Assembly: GCA_944472155.2 (NCBI GenBank)
Contig: OX235279.1
Coordinates: 176,183,868 to 176,247,867, forward strand
Origin: Trichobilharzia szidati
Taxonomy: Eukaryota > Platyhelminthes > Trematoda > Strigeidida > Schistosomatidae
Direction: 5' to 3'
Length of the DNA: 64,000 nucleotides
Shown piece by piece: positions 53,098-63,417 of this stretch; position 1 is the first letter of the stretch; each line of letters opens with the position of its first letter. The notes beneath the pieces are model-generated. The model saw nothing but the letters and a program-made list of their open reading frames with translations, did not search any database and was not told the DNA's origin. The position numbers were made by a program, and so were the translations under genes.

Positions 53098-53380
53098 TAG
53101 GGGTGATAGACTAAAAAGGCCTAAGTATGAAAGACTGTTAATTTTTCTATGAATGTGTACATGCATGAGATAAACAGCATATACTTATGTGTCCAGAAAA
53201 GACGGAATGAATGAGAATAAAAGAAAAAAAGAAAGAAAGGAGAGATATACACGATTGAAAATGAACAGGACGAATGTAGACAAATACTGGAGAAATAAGC
53301 CACTGAAATCGACAATAAATCGAAATTATCACTGTCACATGTACTGACATATTTTTTGTTCAGCAGTTCGATGGATGATA
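51661..53380. other. Microsatellite-rich, otherwise unassigned
   Basis: (AAT)n at 51811-51828, (GAAAC)n at 51905-51930, mixed (AAT)/(ACT)/(AGT) at 52008-52105, (CTC)n at 52102-52120, (TA)n at 53062-53096. Open frames over the 51931-52434 part are translations of these repeats. No retroelement coding was seen. Confidence 0.6.
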
Positions 53381-53383
53381 AGT

Positions 53384-53430
53384 AGGAGTGGAATCCAGGA
53401 TTCGCGTTCCCTCCTATTTGAAACTTCAGT
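53384..53430 (-). ncRNA. SM-alpha-type hammerhead relic
   Basis: Minus strand CTGAAGTTTCAAATAGGAGG, GAACGCGAATCC, TGGATTCCACTC lines up with the schistosome SM-alpha hammerhead (CTGATGAGTCCCAAATAGGAC, GAAACGCGCGTCC, TGGATTCCAC). Box 1 and GAAA are mutated, so it should be inactive. It is the best lineage marker in the window. Confidence 0.75.
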
Positions 53431-53449
53431 TAGTGATGCTATTCCTATT

Positions 53450-54545
53450 GATTATTATTATTGTTTCCTTTAGTTCCTAGAGGAGCATAGGGCTTCAGCC
53501 GTCCGTCTTCATTGCATTCGGTTCTCTGCTAGAGTCTTCGCTTGGCTCCAAGTCTGCCCACACGCTTTCATCTCTTCTTCACATGACCCTTAGACGACCA
53601 ACTCGCCGCTTCCCTTTCGGGTTCCACTAGAGTGATGGCCTGGCGTGTGATATCACTTGATGGTTTCCTTAGTGTATGGCCAATCCATCTCCACTTCTTC
53701 CTGCCTATTTGTTTCACTATCGATTCCTGGTTGGTTCGCTCCCAGAGATCTCTGTTGCTGATCTTTTCTGGACGGCCATCTGATCTTGAGTATAGAGCAA
53801 AGACAACTAGCTGTTGATGAAGGTCTGTAGTTTGTTTGAGATGCTCTTTATGACGCGCAGTGCAAGTCTCTGATCCGTATGGTAAGTAGCACTGACTTCA
53901 CATTGGAGTTGAAAATCCAGATATAATTTTTGATGCTGAGTGCTGTTGACCTCCACACAGACTTGAGAGTAATGAAAGCTTGTCTTGCTTTCCCGATTCT
54001 TGCTTTGATATCGTCGTCAGTTCCGTCCGCCTGTAGTTGAAACGATGCTTCCCAGGTTGGTAGGTGAAAGAGGTTGTTTCTTTCAGGTTCCTCCCATTTA
54101 TGCTGGCTGATTGTTGTCTGTTGTTGTTGCTGTTGGTGGTGTTGGCCAGGAATCTTCATCACCTCTGTTTTCTCTATGTTCACCTGAAGTCCTATCTTTG
54201 ATGCTTCTTCTGCTAACTTGTTGCTTTTCGCTTGCATATCTTCCAGTTTGTGGGAAATCAGACATTTACATGTCATCGGCGAAGTCCAGATCCTCCAAGT
54301 TGTTTTTGTGTGAGTCCATTTTATGCCTATTTCCTCATCGCCCGCTTTTTGTCGCATTATCCAGTCTACTGCAATCAGGAAAATCATTGGCGATAGTAGG
54401 CAGCCAGCTTGTCTTACTCCTGTCCTCACTTCGAAGGATTCCGTGAGTTTCCCGTTGTGGATTACTTGGCATGCAGCATTGTCGTACAGTTGTTGTATGA
54501 GATGTATAATTATCGGTGGCAACCCGTAGTAGCGAAGTTGATTGT
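53450..54545 (-). pseudogene. RTE-like LINE, RT to 3' end, long open frame
   Basis: Minus strand; 224 codons are open (54522-53848): PPIIIHLIQQLYDNAACQVI, GKLTESFEVRTGVRQAGCLL, SPMIFLIAVDWIMRQKAGDE, then MTCKCLISHKLEDMQAKSNK (catalytic ADD replaced), LQVNIEKTEVMKIPGQHHQ, IGKARQAFITLKSVWRSTAL. The C-terminus IRRRKW..-type and the 3' end GAACTAAAGGAAACAATAAT follow to 53452. It is one of the least damaged copies but lacks the RT active site and the endonuclease. Confidence 0.8.
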
Positions 54546-54573
54546 CTTGGCTGAAATGTTTGGCTTCTGTCGA

Positions 54574-54831
54574 TATGTCAGTTCCTATTACAGACGCGTC
54601 GACAGTGTATGAGGATTAACATGAAGTAATATGGTAGATGATAACTAGCAGTGGAGTCCAAGATGTGCATTTTTCGTCTTATTCGAGGATGGCAGCTACA
54701 TCCGACTGATGGACCTCAAATAGGATGAAGTGAGCATCCTGGATTCCACTGATAATCACCATCCATCCAATTACTTTATGTTAATCCTCAAACACTGTCG
54801 ACGCGTCTGTTATAGCAGCTGACATGTCCAA
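54574..54831. ncRNA. Palindromic pair of SM-alpha-type hammerhead relics
   Basis: The left arm 54574-54693 is an imperfect reverse complement of the right arm 54697-54831 (both contain ACAGACGCGTCGACAGTGT, GAGGATTAACAT, or complement). Each carries a decayed hammerhead: minus, AAGACGAAAAATGCACATC, TTGGACTCCACTG (GAAA kept, box 1 lost); plus, CTGATGGACCTCAAATAGGA, TGAAGTGAGCATCC, TGGATTCCACTG (box 1 CTGATGG, GAAG). Confidence 0.75.
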
Positions 54832-54939
54832 CTGGTCAACGGAAAAATCAAGATTGACTCAAACAAATAACATTATTAAATTTAGTATTACGTTTTCATA
54901 ATTATTTCATAGAAGGACTTCGAAATCTCAAAATATTGA

Positions 54940-55020
54940 TTATTTTAACAAAGAATATTCTTTTCGACAGCTTCATCATCAGGTTCTACAGTTATATATA
55001 TGCATAATACTGACAAGAGG
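54940..55020 (-). mobile_element. PLE terminal core
   Basis: Minus strand AACTGTAGAACCTGATGATG, AAGCTGTCGAAAAGAATATT, CTTTG (about 54995-54948): standard core. Confidence 0.55.
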
Positions 55021-55625
55021 AGCGTTAGTGATAACACTAGTGGGTTTTACGAAGAGAGTAACATCGAATCATTTAGGTCAGAATTCCAAAAGTTATTTGC
55101 AATTAGATTGTTAGTAGATTATAGTCCAAAATATATGTGTCTGTATGTTGTAATATGTAAAATTGTAATACTAAATGGAACGCCAGTATCACAAAGTAAA
55201 TGATTATGAATGACAACGAATGTATAGTAATAAATTCTCGTGAGCTATGTCGTGTTCAAAATCCCATAACTCCTACAACTCAGTACTCTGAGTTCAACGT
55301 ACCAAACACTATGTTAAAATTGCATATTGACCTATTTTATTAGAGATTATAGGTTGTACGCTGCTAATGACAGCCAACGAACTAAAATGGATCCATGTTA
55401 TTCTTCACCGAGATTTGTTCTTCCTCCCCTACTCAAATTTATAAAAGGTAGTTCTTGTATACAATTCTTGAAGAATTGTCTCCCTACTGAATCAGTCATG
55501 TTGCTGAATCACTTATCAAGACTGAATGCAGTGAAGCAAGATCAGACAGAACTAAAAACCCAGTGTCCGGAATCAGAAACAAAGCGTCTGCTTCATTCAT
55601 CTAAACAAATTCCATTGCTGAACGA
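55021..55625. other. Unassigned stretch with two open frames
   Basis: Plus-strand open frames of 67 codons (55000-55203) and 100 codons (55327-55629). The second has a protein-like composition (PRFVLPPLLKFIKGSSCIQF, LLNHLSRLNAVKQDQTELK), but no domain or splice context is recognised, and it ends at a PLE terminus. Confidence 0.3.
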
Positions 55626-56060
55626 TTAGTTTCGAGTTCCATTATGGATAAGATTTTATTTTGATAAATCACACAGTGTTATATGTTAATATTAACTGAT
55701 GACCACGTTTCGAGCACATTTCATTACTGCGTCGGTGGTGCAGCGGTTAGGACTGTCGCCGACCATGCACATGGTCCCAGGTTCGATTCCCCGCCAACGC
55801 ATACCTGATATCTGTGGTCGGCCTGCTAAATTGGGCTACCGATATAACATGCTGAAAATTTCTTACTTATACCAAAATACTGTGTGGAATCAAGCTATAA
55901 TAATAATAACAAGTTACTCACATAACTTTTTTCCTTCATCTATATACATGAAACGTCATCAGTTAATATTACCGCATAACACATTATGTGATTTATCAAA
56001 ATGAAATCTTATCTATAGTGGAGTTATACTCTACCACCGTGCCCAAGTTTGAAACTTATA
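55626..56060. mobile_element. PLE terminal pieces in inverted orientation around SINE A2
   Basis: Left: TGATAAATCACACAGTGTTA, ATATTAACTGATGACCACGT, TTCGAGCACATTTC (55660-55725). Right: CATCAGTTAATATTACCGCA, TGTGATTTATCAAAATGAAA (55957-56005) is the inverse. The SINE at 55729-55912 lies between. Confidence 0.6.
55729..55912 (+). mobile_element. SINE A2 copy
   Basis: Box A TGGTGCAGCGG, box B GGTTCGATTCC, body CCTGATATCTGTGGTCGGCC.., GTGTGGAATCAAGCTATAAT then (AAT)n. Good copy. Confidence 0.8.
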
Positions 56061-56194
56061 CCAAAATCCCATAGTCCCTCAGTTATGCATTCTCTCTGTC
56101 TGCCTTTCTTCGATTTTGTCTATGCCTTATTCATAATATATATCGCAAAGACTAGATATCGCTGGGTCACACAATAAGATATATAAGTCCAAAC

Positions 56195-57235
56195 TATTAT
56201 TATTATTGTTCCCTTGGGACCCGAGTAGAACACAGGGCTTCAACAACACATTTCCACTTAGTTCTATTGTCTAAGCACCTCTTTGGGTGGCCTCACGACT
56301 ACCCCTAGTCTCTCATCCCCTTCGTGCACCGTCTCCTACATGTCATCTTAACGCCCAGCCCCATTTTATTGTTTCCCACTAGGGTTCCAATTGAGTGATG
56401 GCTTGGCGTGTGATGTCATATGTTGGTCTCCTCAGAATGTTTCAGGTCTATTTCCATTTCCCTCCACATATTTGTTGTGCATCAGCTTCTTGGTTGGTTC
56501 GTTCAAAGAGTTTCCCCTTACTGATTCCTTGTCGCAAGCCAATCACCTTCAATATGGAGGTAGTTAAGAAAGCTACTGATAAAAGCCTGCAGTTGGGTGG
56601 CTACTGCAAATGCTATCCGTGATGTGCAGTGCGAGTTTCTCACCCATAGAGAAGAACTCACTGATTTGACATAGTTTTTGTTGGCTGGTTTGTTATCTTC
56701 ATCACCTCCGTCTTCTCTATGTTCACATGAAGTCCTGTATTTGCTGCCAGCCACCTCTGCCAACTTGTTAATTTCAGCCTGTGAATCTTCGAGCTTGCGC
56801 AATATTAGACACAAATCGTCCGTGTAGTCCAGATCATCTGCAGTCTTCTTATCAGTCTAACGTGTTTCTGACGCATAATCCAGTCCACCACAATTAAGAA
56901 TATCATCGTTGGTGATAATAGGCAGCCAGCTTGTCTTGCTCCTGTATTCACTTCAAAGGCAGGCGCCACTGAGTTTTCCATTGTTGATCACCTGATACTT
57001 GGCGTTGTCACATAGCCAGCTGTTGATTGACGTTGATGAAGCCATAATGTTGGTTACTTCTCGGTCAAAACTGTCTGGAGAAGGCTTTTTCGAAATCGAT
57101 GAAGTTGAGGTAGAGACAGGCTTGACTGCCATTCTATGCTCTGTTCGATAATGATGCGTAGAGTTGCAATTTGATCAGCACATGATTTGGCTTTTCTGAA
57201 TCCAGCTTGTTCCGGTGGGGTGGGGGGGGTGGAGT
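56195..57235 (-). pseudogene. RTE-like LINE, RT to 3' end
   Basis: Minus strand: EQAGFRKAKSCADQIATLRI, IIEQSIEWQSSLS.PQL (57225-57110), then RFRKSLLQTVLTEK, VIHNG..SVAPAFEVNTGARQ-like sequence, LEDSQAEINKLAEVAGSKYR (56790-56730), EHREDGGDEDNKPANKNY, and a C-terminus to the 3' end at 56230-56196 (GTTCTACTCGGGTCCCAAGG, GAACAATAATAATAAT). Frameshifted. Confidence 0.75.
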
Positions 57236-57560
57236 TCTGCATCCAGTGCATCTTTTATTCTCGTCATAGACTGTAGATAATCCTTCTTGCGTTTCACTTC
57301 CTATTTCGCTCCCCCCTCCCAGGCATCTCCACTCATTCTCTGTTTCCTCTTCTCTCAATTGTCTTTCTTTTAACATTCCTATCCATATCCATTTCCCTTT
57401 CTTTCCTTTAGACAATTTTAGAAGAGGAAAAAAAGAAAATTAAGTTTTTGAAGATAGAAACACAACACAGAAATTTGGAATTACGATAATCAATACAGTC
57501 AGTTAGTTAGTTGTGTACGTGCTCATGTTATCCATGCAACTGTCTCTATATAATACATAC
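57236..57560. other. Unassigned, pyrimidine- and purine-rich tracts
   Basis: A G-rich tract at 57215-57228 and C/T-rich sequence to 57415 resemble no recognised element. Confidence 0.35.
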
Positions 57561-57562
57561 AG

Positions 57563-57722
57563 GGATAAAATAGAGCAAAAGACAGACTTACTTTCTAAGC
57601 ATGATTTTTTGTTCAAGGGAGACAACGATGAGAAAATTGGAAATATGCAAACACACAGTAATGAAATTTATGACATAATCAGTCAAAATAAATCAGTATG
57701 GAGAGGTTTTCGTCCTTATTAA
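57563..57722 (+). other. Candidate terminal host exon
   Basis: After an acceptor-like ATAATACATACAG (to 57562), an open frame continues to TAA at 57720-57722: DKIEQKTDLLSKHDFLFKGD, NDEKIGNMQTHSNEIYDIIS, QNKSVWRGFRPY. The composition is protein-like and non-repetitive, and the segment is unlike any transposon in the window. No domain is recognised and no partner exon is visible. Confidence 0.28.
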
Positions 57723-58055
57723 GTTCAGAGTTATTTGATAAGGCCATATATATATGTATATATATATGTCTGACAGCAATGATCATCAAATGCGAAAATA
57801 CTAACGATATTAAAATTATTTTCATAATTATCAGTTTGACCATGATAACTTTCATTATTTTTCATAGTGTATTTTTTTTTACCACGAAATGATGAAATAA
57901 TAATGAAGTATTTATTGCATTCTATTAGCAAATATCCCCTTAATTCTTGCTATTCGAATCTATCTCTGTTAAAATATTTCACAACAATTATATACTGCTT
58001 GTGAGTAGTCAAGATGTGATATCATAAATTTTCATTTATAGGTTAGACCACGAAT
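57723..58055. other. Unassigned AT-rich stretch
   Basis: (TA)n near 57745-57768. If 57563-57722 is a last exon, this would be its 3' UTR, but no clear polyadenylation context stands out. Confidence 0.3.
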
Positions 58056-58096
58056 CGATGTCAGCTGAAGAGAACCATTGAAAACCAACAGGGATT

Positions 58097-58649
58097 TCAT
58101 GCATTTATTCCCCTTGATGAATTTGAATAAAGCAAGAACAACAACAGTGGCGGTTTGTGCAGAATAATATATGGTACCATCATTGCTGATTTCTTTGGCT
58201 TCTCATCAGCTCAACTGCTTACAGCCTAAATAAATATATGTATGAGGTTTATGTACACAAAAGTTTTAACATACTTGCAAATTTTTTTCATGATGTCAGT
58301 TGACAGAAGGTTCCGCAATTAGGTAACAGTGCTCAGAAAATTGCGCTTATATAGTTTTTACACAGGCAGTTCAAGTTTAAATAAAGTTTAGTCACTCAGC
58401 ATCTTACGCATCTCTCGTCTTTATTACGTAACTCCTTTACCATTGTATGCATACATTTGTTTTGTTTAAACTTGAACTGAGCACTGTTCAGTAATTGCGG
58501 AAGTTTCTGTCAACTGACATCATGAAAAAAATTTGCAAGTATGTTAAAACTTTTGTGTACATAAACCTCATAATTTATTTAGGCTGTAAGCAGTTGAGCT
58601 GATGAGAAGCCAACGAAATAAGTAATGATGGTATCATATTATTCCGTAC
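58097..58649. mobile_element. Foldback PLE terminal element with two hammerhead cores
   Basis: Arms 58162-58321 and 58491-58643 are reverse complements of about 160 bp (for example CAACTGACATCATG against its complement), with further short complementary pieces in the loop. Each arm has a hammerhead core of the 21269-21320 type. The sequence GCAAGAAC..ACAG, TTTGTGCAGAATAATA at the left edge matches 21250-21275. Confidence 0.75.
58588..58645 (+). ncRNA. Hammerhead-like core in PLE foldback (right arm)
   Basis: CTGATGA (58599-58605), GAAGCCAAC, GAAA (58615-58618), then stem III ATAA..ATGAT, loop, ATCAT..TTAT. Stem I is weak. The left arm (58159-58221, minus) has CTGATGA and GAAA but GAAGCCAAA in stem II and a decayed stem III. 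Confidence 0.6.
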
Positions 58650-58665
58650 AAACCAACAGGGATTG

Positions 58666-58711
58666 CGGAACAGCTGTTTCGTCCTTCTAGTTCAGGACTC
58701 GTCGGCAGTAC
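58666..58711 (-). ncRNA. Hammerhead in SINE B, near consensus
   Basis: Minus strand: GTACTG, CCGACGA (U4 to C), stem II GTCC..GGAC with a longer loop, GAAACAGCTGT, T, then CCGC instead of CAGTAC. Stem I and one core base are lost. Confidence 0.55.
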
Positions 58712-58977
58712 GCACCCACCACATGGGTTCGAACCCAGGACCTTCCGATTACAAGACAAGTTAGCTCGTATACCATTCAGCCACTGGGACCCAATTCAAT
58801 GGCCAACCCATGAATTCTAACTTCTGCCAATTCGTGATTTAGTGTGACCACTAACCAATGTCATCGGCGGGAACTCTATCCTCACTGTCGACTAGATGGA
58901 CCCCACTGGTCACGACTTCTCACTAGAACTCACTCCAGGCAACTTCGTCGTTTAGCCAGTCACCAGTGAGCATTGAA

Positions 58978-59490
58978 TAGGGTCCCAGTGGCTGAATGGT
59001 ATATGAGCTTGCCTTGTAACCGGCAGGTTCTGGGTTCATTACCCAATCAGTGCGTACTGCCGATGATTCCTTAACCTCGCCTAGCCAGTAGTAAGCCCAG
59101 TAAGGAGGGGGGGAGAGGCATGTAGCTAGAAGTTTTAACTGCACTCTAGTTCGCAACTAGTGTAATGTGTTTAGTCGTTTGTTTGGTGCCGAATGAATTC
59201 TGTCAGTAAAGTTTGCAATGTGGCGACCATACCTGGTGGATCACTAAAGAGGTGCACTGTGAATTTTTGATATTAGATGGTTGGAGACAATCGGTAGGAA
59301 GCCTTGGACCTAGGTCTCTTGTTTGTTGGTGTATTTGTAACCATGAAGGAAATCATATCCCTTCTCAGATTCGAATTCGTGTCACTCTGTGCTGAGATCT
59401 CATCCTGTAAAGATAACTTCATCGCTACTGAAACTTTAATGCTTGAACTTGGAGCCATCTGTTCTTGTTAGAAGACAAAGAAATGAAAAA
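58978..59490 (+). mobile_element. Chimeric SINE (SINE B head, SINE A body) split by SINE C
   Basis: The SINE B tRNA-like head GGTCCCAGTGGCTGAATGGT..GGTTCTGGGTTCATTACCC runs into GTACTGCCGATGATTCC (start of the ribozyme) and then switches to the SINE A body (CTTAACCTCGCCTAGCCAG, AAGGAGGG..). The body is interrupted at about 59140 by SINE C (to about 59400) and resumes with CTCATCCTGTAAAGATAA, CTACTGAAACTT.. Confidence 0.65.
59140..59402. mobile_element. SINE C copy
   Basis: CTAGTGTAATGTGTTTAGTC, GAATTCTGTCAGTAAAGTTT, TTGATATTAGATGGTTGGAG, GCCTTGGACCTAGG and TTCTCAGATTCGAATTCGTG (box B complement) in order; the tRNA-like box A side is missing. Confidence 0.6.
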
Positions 59491-59924
59491 TAGACTCATT
59501 TTTCCAGTTCTTATGAAGTGATTGTTGCTTGACATCACTTTGAAGCTCCAATAAACGACAGTAGCTAGTCAGAAGACAGTTAAAACTCTCATTTACCACG
59601 AAAAGATGCATATTCAATAATTACGAAAAGTCCCGTATACTAAAGTTTCATTTCACCATTACTAGTTCTTCTGACAGACTTAGCAAAACTCGAAAACTTC
59701 AGTGTTTCTCTTTTTAATACAAAAGGATTGCATGTCAGGTACATTTTATGGACTTAAATGAATAGCGCAGGGCTTCACTAATTTAAGCATGCAGCTCAAG
59801 TGCTTTTTCCACCAGGTCTAAAAGCCATGTTAAAATCATCCTTATAACCCATCTTTATGATGCATTTTGAATGTGAAATCCAGGCATTAACTGAAAATAC
59901 TTTGATCGATCACTAGGTACCGAC
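59491..59924. other. Unassigned stretch
   Basis: No coding or repeat signature was recognised. Confidence 0.35.
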
Positions 59925-60200
59925 CAATGTCATGTGCCTCGTTCTTTGCTCGGTGCAGACTGAAATCTGTCAGTCAGGCTGGATGACTTGCCATCACGTT
60001 GCCCTCTGAATTGATATTAGATGTTTGAAGGCAGTCGGCAGTGGTAACATCTCTGACTGCAGCACTGGGTGACACGGGTTCGAATCTCACGAGGGAAATG
60101 ATTTCCTTCAAGATTAGCTGACAAATCCCAAAAGAGAACTTGAAACCCAGGTACAGTGCTTCCTACAGATTGGCTCCAACCATCAAATATCAGCAATCCG
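59925..60200. mobile_element. SINE C copy, rearranged
   Basis: ACCGACCAATGTCATGTGCC, CTGAAATCTGTCAGTCAGGC, ATATTAGATGTTTGAAGGCA, then GGTAACATCTCTGACTGCAG, GGGTTCGAATCTC (box B, plus strand) and, inverted, GATTGGCTCCAACCATCAAA at 60168-60188. Mixed orientation as in the 46.7-47.3 kb pair. Confidence 0.6.
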
Positions 60201-60229
60201 AAGATCTATATGCAATTAGTAGTGTTCTC

Positions 60230-60310
60230 TGAGCTGGTTGGTTTTTAGTTGCGGAGCTTTCGTCGTCCTTCTGGCCAACATCTTCAGCGCAGCTTTTAGC
60301 ATAAAGTGAA
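60230..60310 (-). mobile_element. PLE terminus with hammerhead-like motif
   Basis: Minus strand GCGCTGAAGATGTTGGCCAG, AAGGACGACGAAAGCTCCGC: CTGAAGA, a GTTG/CGAC stem, GAAAGC. It is the best of the three copies of this type (1248, 32239). Confidence 0.55.
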
Positions 60311-60465
60311 CTGGTCTATGTTGCCTAGCTGAAGTGTCTTGTTCCCGTCTCGGTTGATCATCATGGCTGATTAATAACTAAGTTAGTTGACATTGCTCAC
60401 CAATCTGGTCGTAGTTGTGTAACTCAAAAAACTATCTAACACACAGACACACACACACACTTTTT

Positions 60466-60690
60466 CCTTGGAGTTCCGAGTGGAGCATAGGGCTTCAAGC
60501 TAGACCTTTCAAGTTTCAGTAGCAGTGGTGATTTTTTAACGGGGTGGGGTTGTTAGTCTCACGCCCAACCTCCCGTACACTGTCGGGATTATAACCAGCT
60601 AAGGAAGGTAAAGGAGTGCGCCGGCTGGAACTCGAACCCCGGGCCACGTGCATGGTTGGCTGGCAATCTACCGCTAAACCTCCGACACAC
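60466..60690 (-). mobile_element. SINE A copy
   Basis: Minus strand tail CCTTGGAGTTCCGAGTGGAG.., body, box B complement GAACTCGAACCCCGG (60634) and box A side CCGCTAAACCTCCG. Preceded by (CA)n at 60440-60460. Confidence 0.75.
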
Positions 60691-60990
60691 AAAAAACTAT
60701 CTAAACACTTCAAAAACTTAAGAACTATCAAAGCATAAAACTGATATCGCTATTCTCAAAATACATCAAGGTTCAGATGTTGTCATAGTGAATAAAAGTG
60801 AGTATACAAAAGCAAAATGTTGTTCATTCTTGAAAGTGATAACTAATTCGGTGTGAGATTCTGCTTCAGGAGATAGATATATGTAGGCATTACAAAGTGA
60901 GGTGACCACCATTGACCTAGTGAAACTTCTGAATAATGAATGTTATGGTATAATGAAAAATTTAATGCATTTAAACCCACAAAATCTTAA
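60691..60990. other. Unassigned stretch
   Basis: Nothing recognised. Confidence 0.35.
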
Positions 60991-60994
60991 TTAG

Positions 60995-62660
60995 TACAAA
61001 TTTATAGTCTGCCAAACCCAATATTCCTCTAGTAATAATAATAGTAATAATAATGCCTTTATGTAAAAACAGTACTTTTGGCAAGAACATGGAGTTTTCA
61101 GTATGCAATACAATATTGCATCTAATTATCGCATTGCAAAGGTAATAATCAAAATAGGGCATTTACATTAATAATAATTTACGTTAATAATATTGTTCAA
61201 TAAGAAATGAATATAAAATTAAATCAAGTGGAAATACTAGCGAAAATGTTATAATGAGAACAAAAAAAGCAATGCCGTTTACTTTGAGTTCCTCAGTAAG
61301 TTGGTAATCTCCTTCCTGTCTTACACACTTTTCTCATCACATAAAATGTGTCCCGGCTAAATAAGGTAGGTATTATAGAGTTTTGTATTCAGTCGTCCGA
61401 GCATACAGTCTTCTATAGTTGCTTCTAGTTCCACCTGATGAGATAGATGCAGGTAGAGAGTTGTGTATGGAGAGGATGCTCACAGTCTGACAAGATAATA
61501 TTTGCTAATTTCTTGCAGGAATCCAAGTTTCTATCTATAATAGAATTAACGAGTTGGTTTATTAACACCTCAGTAGCCCTAGTGACAGCTTTTAGGGCCC
61601 CACGTAGTATAACAAAGTCTTTAGTAAGTAGCTGGGGAAAGATTATGGCGGAATAGTAAAGAAGTTTGGGCAGAATGCAAGAACTAACAAGCTTAGGTCG
61701 TCTTAACTTCCTTTTATACTGACTCCTGGTTCTACCAGATGAGATACGCGTGTGGGGAGAGATGAGAATAGGGGTGGTGGGTGTTGAGGGTGATAAAATG
61801 TGGATTTAGACCATTTCTCGCAAGCGTTCAGATGTTTAGCAACTAATGTAGTAAGTGACATGCTGAATGACTAAGTTCCACATCACTGGCCCCATTGACA
61901 ACTGCCGGTCCCCCCCCAATTGGCATAGTCCTTTCCCAGTTGATCAAGAAAGATCAAGTTTGGGGGAGCAGTAGTGTACCGTAGGTAGGAGAGTAGAGTT
62001 GCACAATTTTCAAAGGAGAGCTTGAGTGATTCCAGTTTGTCTTAGCTTCTCCATGTAGTAGCATAGACGAAACTTTTTCTTGGGATCAGCGAAGTATTGG
62101 ATGACCGAGTAAGCTCAGTCGATAGAAGTATACCAAGGTATTTTGTGCCAGACTTAGTTTCTCTGTTAGTCCTCTCTATGCCACAAGCGCCATGTGTACT
62201 AAGTATTCTTTGCAGACCACGTTTCCCTCTGAAGGATAAGTGAATAGTCTTGCAATTTTAAGGAATTTCACATGAGACCATTTAGCTTAGAGATCTGACT
62301 GATGTCCGACAATAACCCATCAGGTTTGCAACAGCCTAATTGGGACTTGACAGGAAGCGAGATGGTCAGATCGTCAGCGTATCTAACGGAGTTGAACGCG
62401 TTAGAATGAGCTGATTGATGTGAGAAGAATGAGATTAGAAGAGGGACAGAGAGAGAACAGCATCGTGAAGAACACCAGTTTCAGTAAGCAAGGCAGAGGA
62501 GGATTTACTCTTACAAACAGTATACTGTATTCTATAGAGAAATAAGGATGCAACCAGTCAGCAGCTCAAGACTCAGTTTGTGTGAGTGAAAGCTACTCAT
62601 AGAGGGCATCTAGGTAGTGAATCGAAGGCGGATGAGTGTTCGAGAAAGGTAAAACCTTCA
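60995..62660 (-). pseudogene. CR1/Jockey-like LINE, RT to 3' end
   Basis: Minus strand: a region near 62440-62380 reads SFNSVRYADDLTISLPVKS with the RT catalytic YADD, followed by SQLGCCKPDGLLSDISQISK (about 62340-62280). The thumb region (about 61720-61680) has the RKLRRPKLVSSCILPK type, then a C-terminus that parallels 8.0-8.4 kb, and an AT-rich 3' UTR to 60995. Frameshifts are frequent. The (AAT)-rich 61030-61060 segment marks the 3' end. Confidence 0.7.
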
Positions 62661-62669
62661 TCTTTCGGT

Positions 62670-62910
62670 AGTTTCAGGATTTCGTCATTATCTAACATCG
62701 TTTAGGGACACATTTGAAAACCTGCGAGTACTGGAGAGTTGTTTCTCCTTGTTCGGAATCATTGTGTACACTTGAATATCAGTCGGATACCCGCCAGTGA
62801 CTTGCCCTATTCATCAAGAACTAGTTACCTGGGTTCTAGTGAGAATTGGTGACCAGTGGTGTACAGTAAGGATAAACAGTCACCGAAGAAATTGGCTATC
62901 AGTCGCATTT
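62670..62910. mobile_element. SINE B pieces in opposite orientations
   Basis: 62680-62775 is antisense tail plus ribozyme remnant (GAGTACTGGAGAGTTGTTTC). 62800-62905 is the sense leader (CCAGTGACTTGCCCTATTCA, GGTTCTAGTGAGAATTGGTG, ACCGAAGAAATTGGC). An inversion junction lies near 62780. There is no head. Confidence 0.6.
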
Positions 62911-62914
62911 ATTA

Positions 62915-63415
62915 AATTGAGCTTCAATTCTGACGAATAGTCTCGCATGTGACTCGCGACAACTAACACTTGTATGATCCCAACAGGAAATGGGGAGTTC
63001 TTCGAATTTTGATACTTTTGTACACATATAAGTGCTTAACGGCTTAAGAAATCATGCGGAGTCATTCATTAGCTATGTGTCATGAGTACACGTATCTCCC
63101 GTGATTTGGCGAAGTGTAATGCCTCCTATCGACCTCCCAGTGGGTTATCATTAATAAAGTATTACTGCGGTCTGGATTCTTGACCGCACGCTAGATCACA
63201 AGGTTCTGTTCGGTGCTCTTGTAGACTGGAGATTTATTTCTGCTTATTCCTCATCCGCGTCATTGCGTCGACTGGGAAAAAGTCAACGAGGAATGATACA
63301 GGCGGTAGTGAGAAACATTTCAAAGCCAATACGTTAAGTTACAGTCCATCAACACTACTGTATGTTCACAATCCGTCGGCTTCTACTCTGAGAAACATTT
63401 CACTCTTGTATACTT
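62915..63415. other. Unassigned stretch
   Basis: No coding or repeat signature was recognised. Confidence 0.35.
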
Positions 63416-63417
63416 AC

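Larger units (their letters stand above)
58056..58972 (-). mobile_element. SINE B split by a foldback PLE insertion
   Basis: The tail (58056-58096) and the rest (58650-58972: ribozyme, head with box B GGTTCGAACCC, leader to CACTGGTGACTGGC) are separated by 553 bp bordered by the 15-bp duplicate AAACCAACAGGGATT (58082-58096, 58650-58664). Confidence 0.8.

Noticed and set aside
55327..55629. 100-codon protein gene
   Set aside because: No domain, no splice or start context, and it directly abuts a PLE terminus; kept only as an unassigned stretch.
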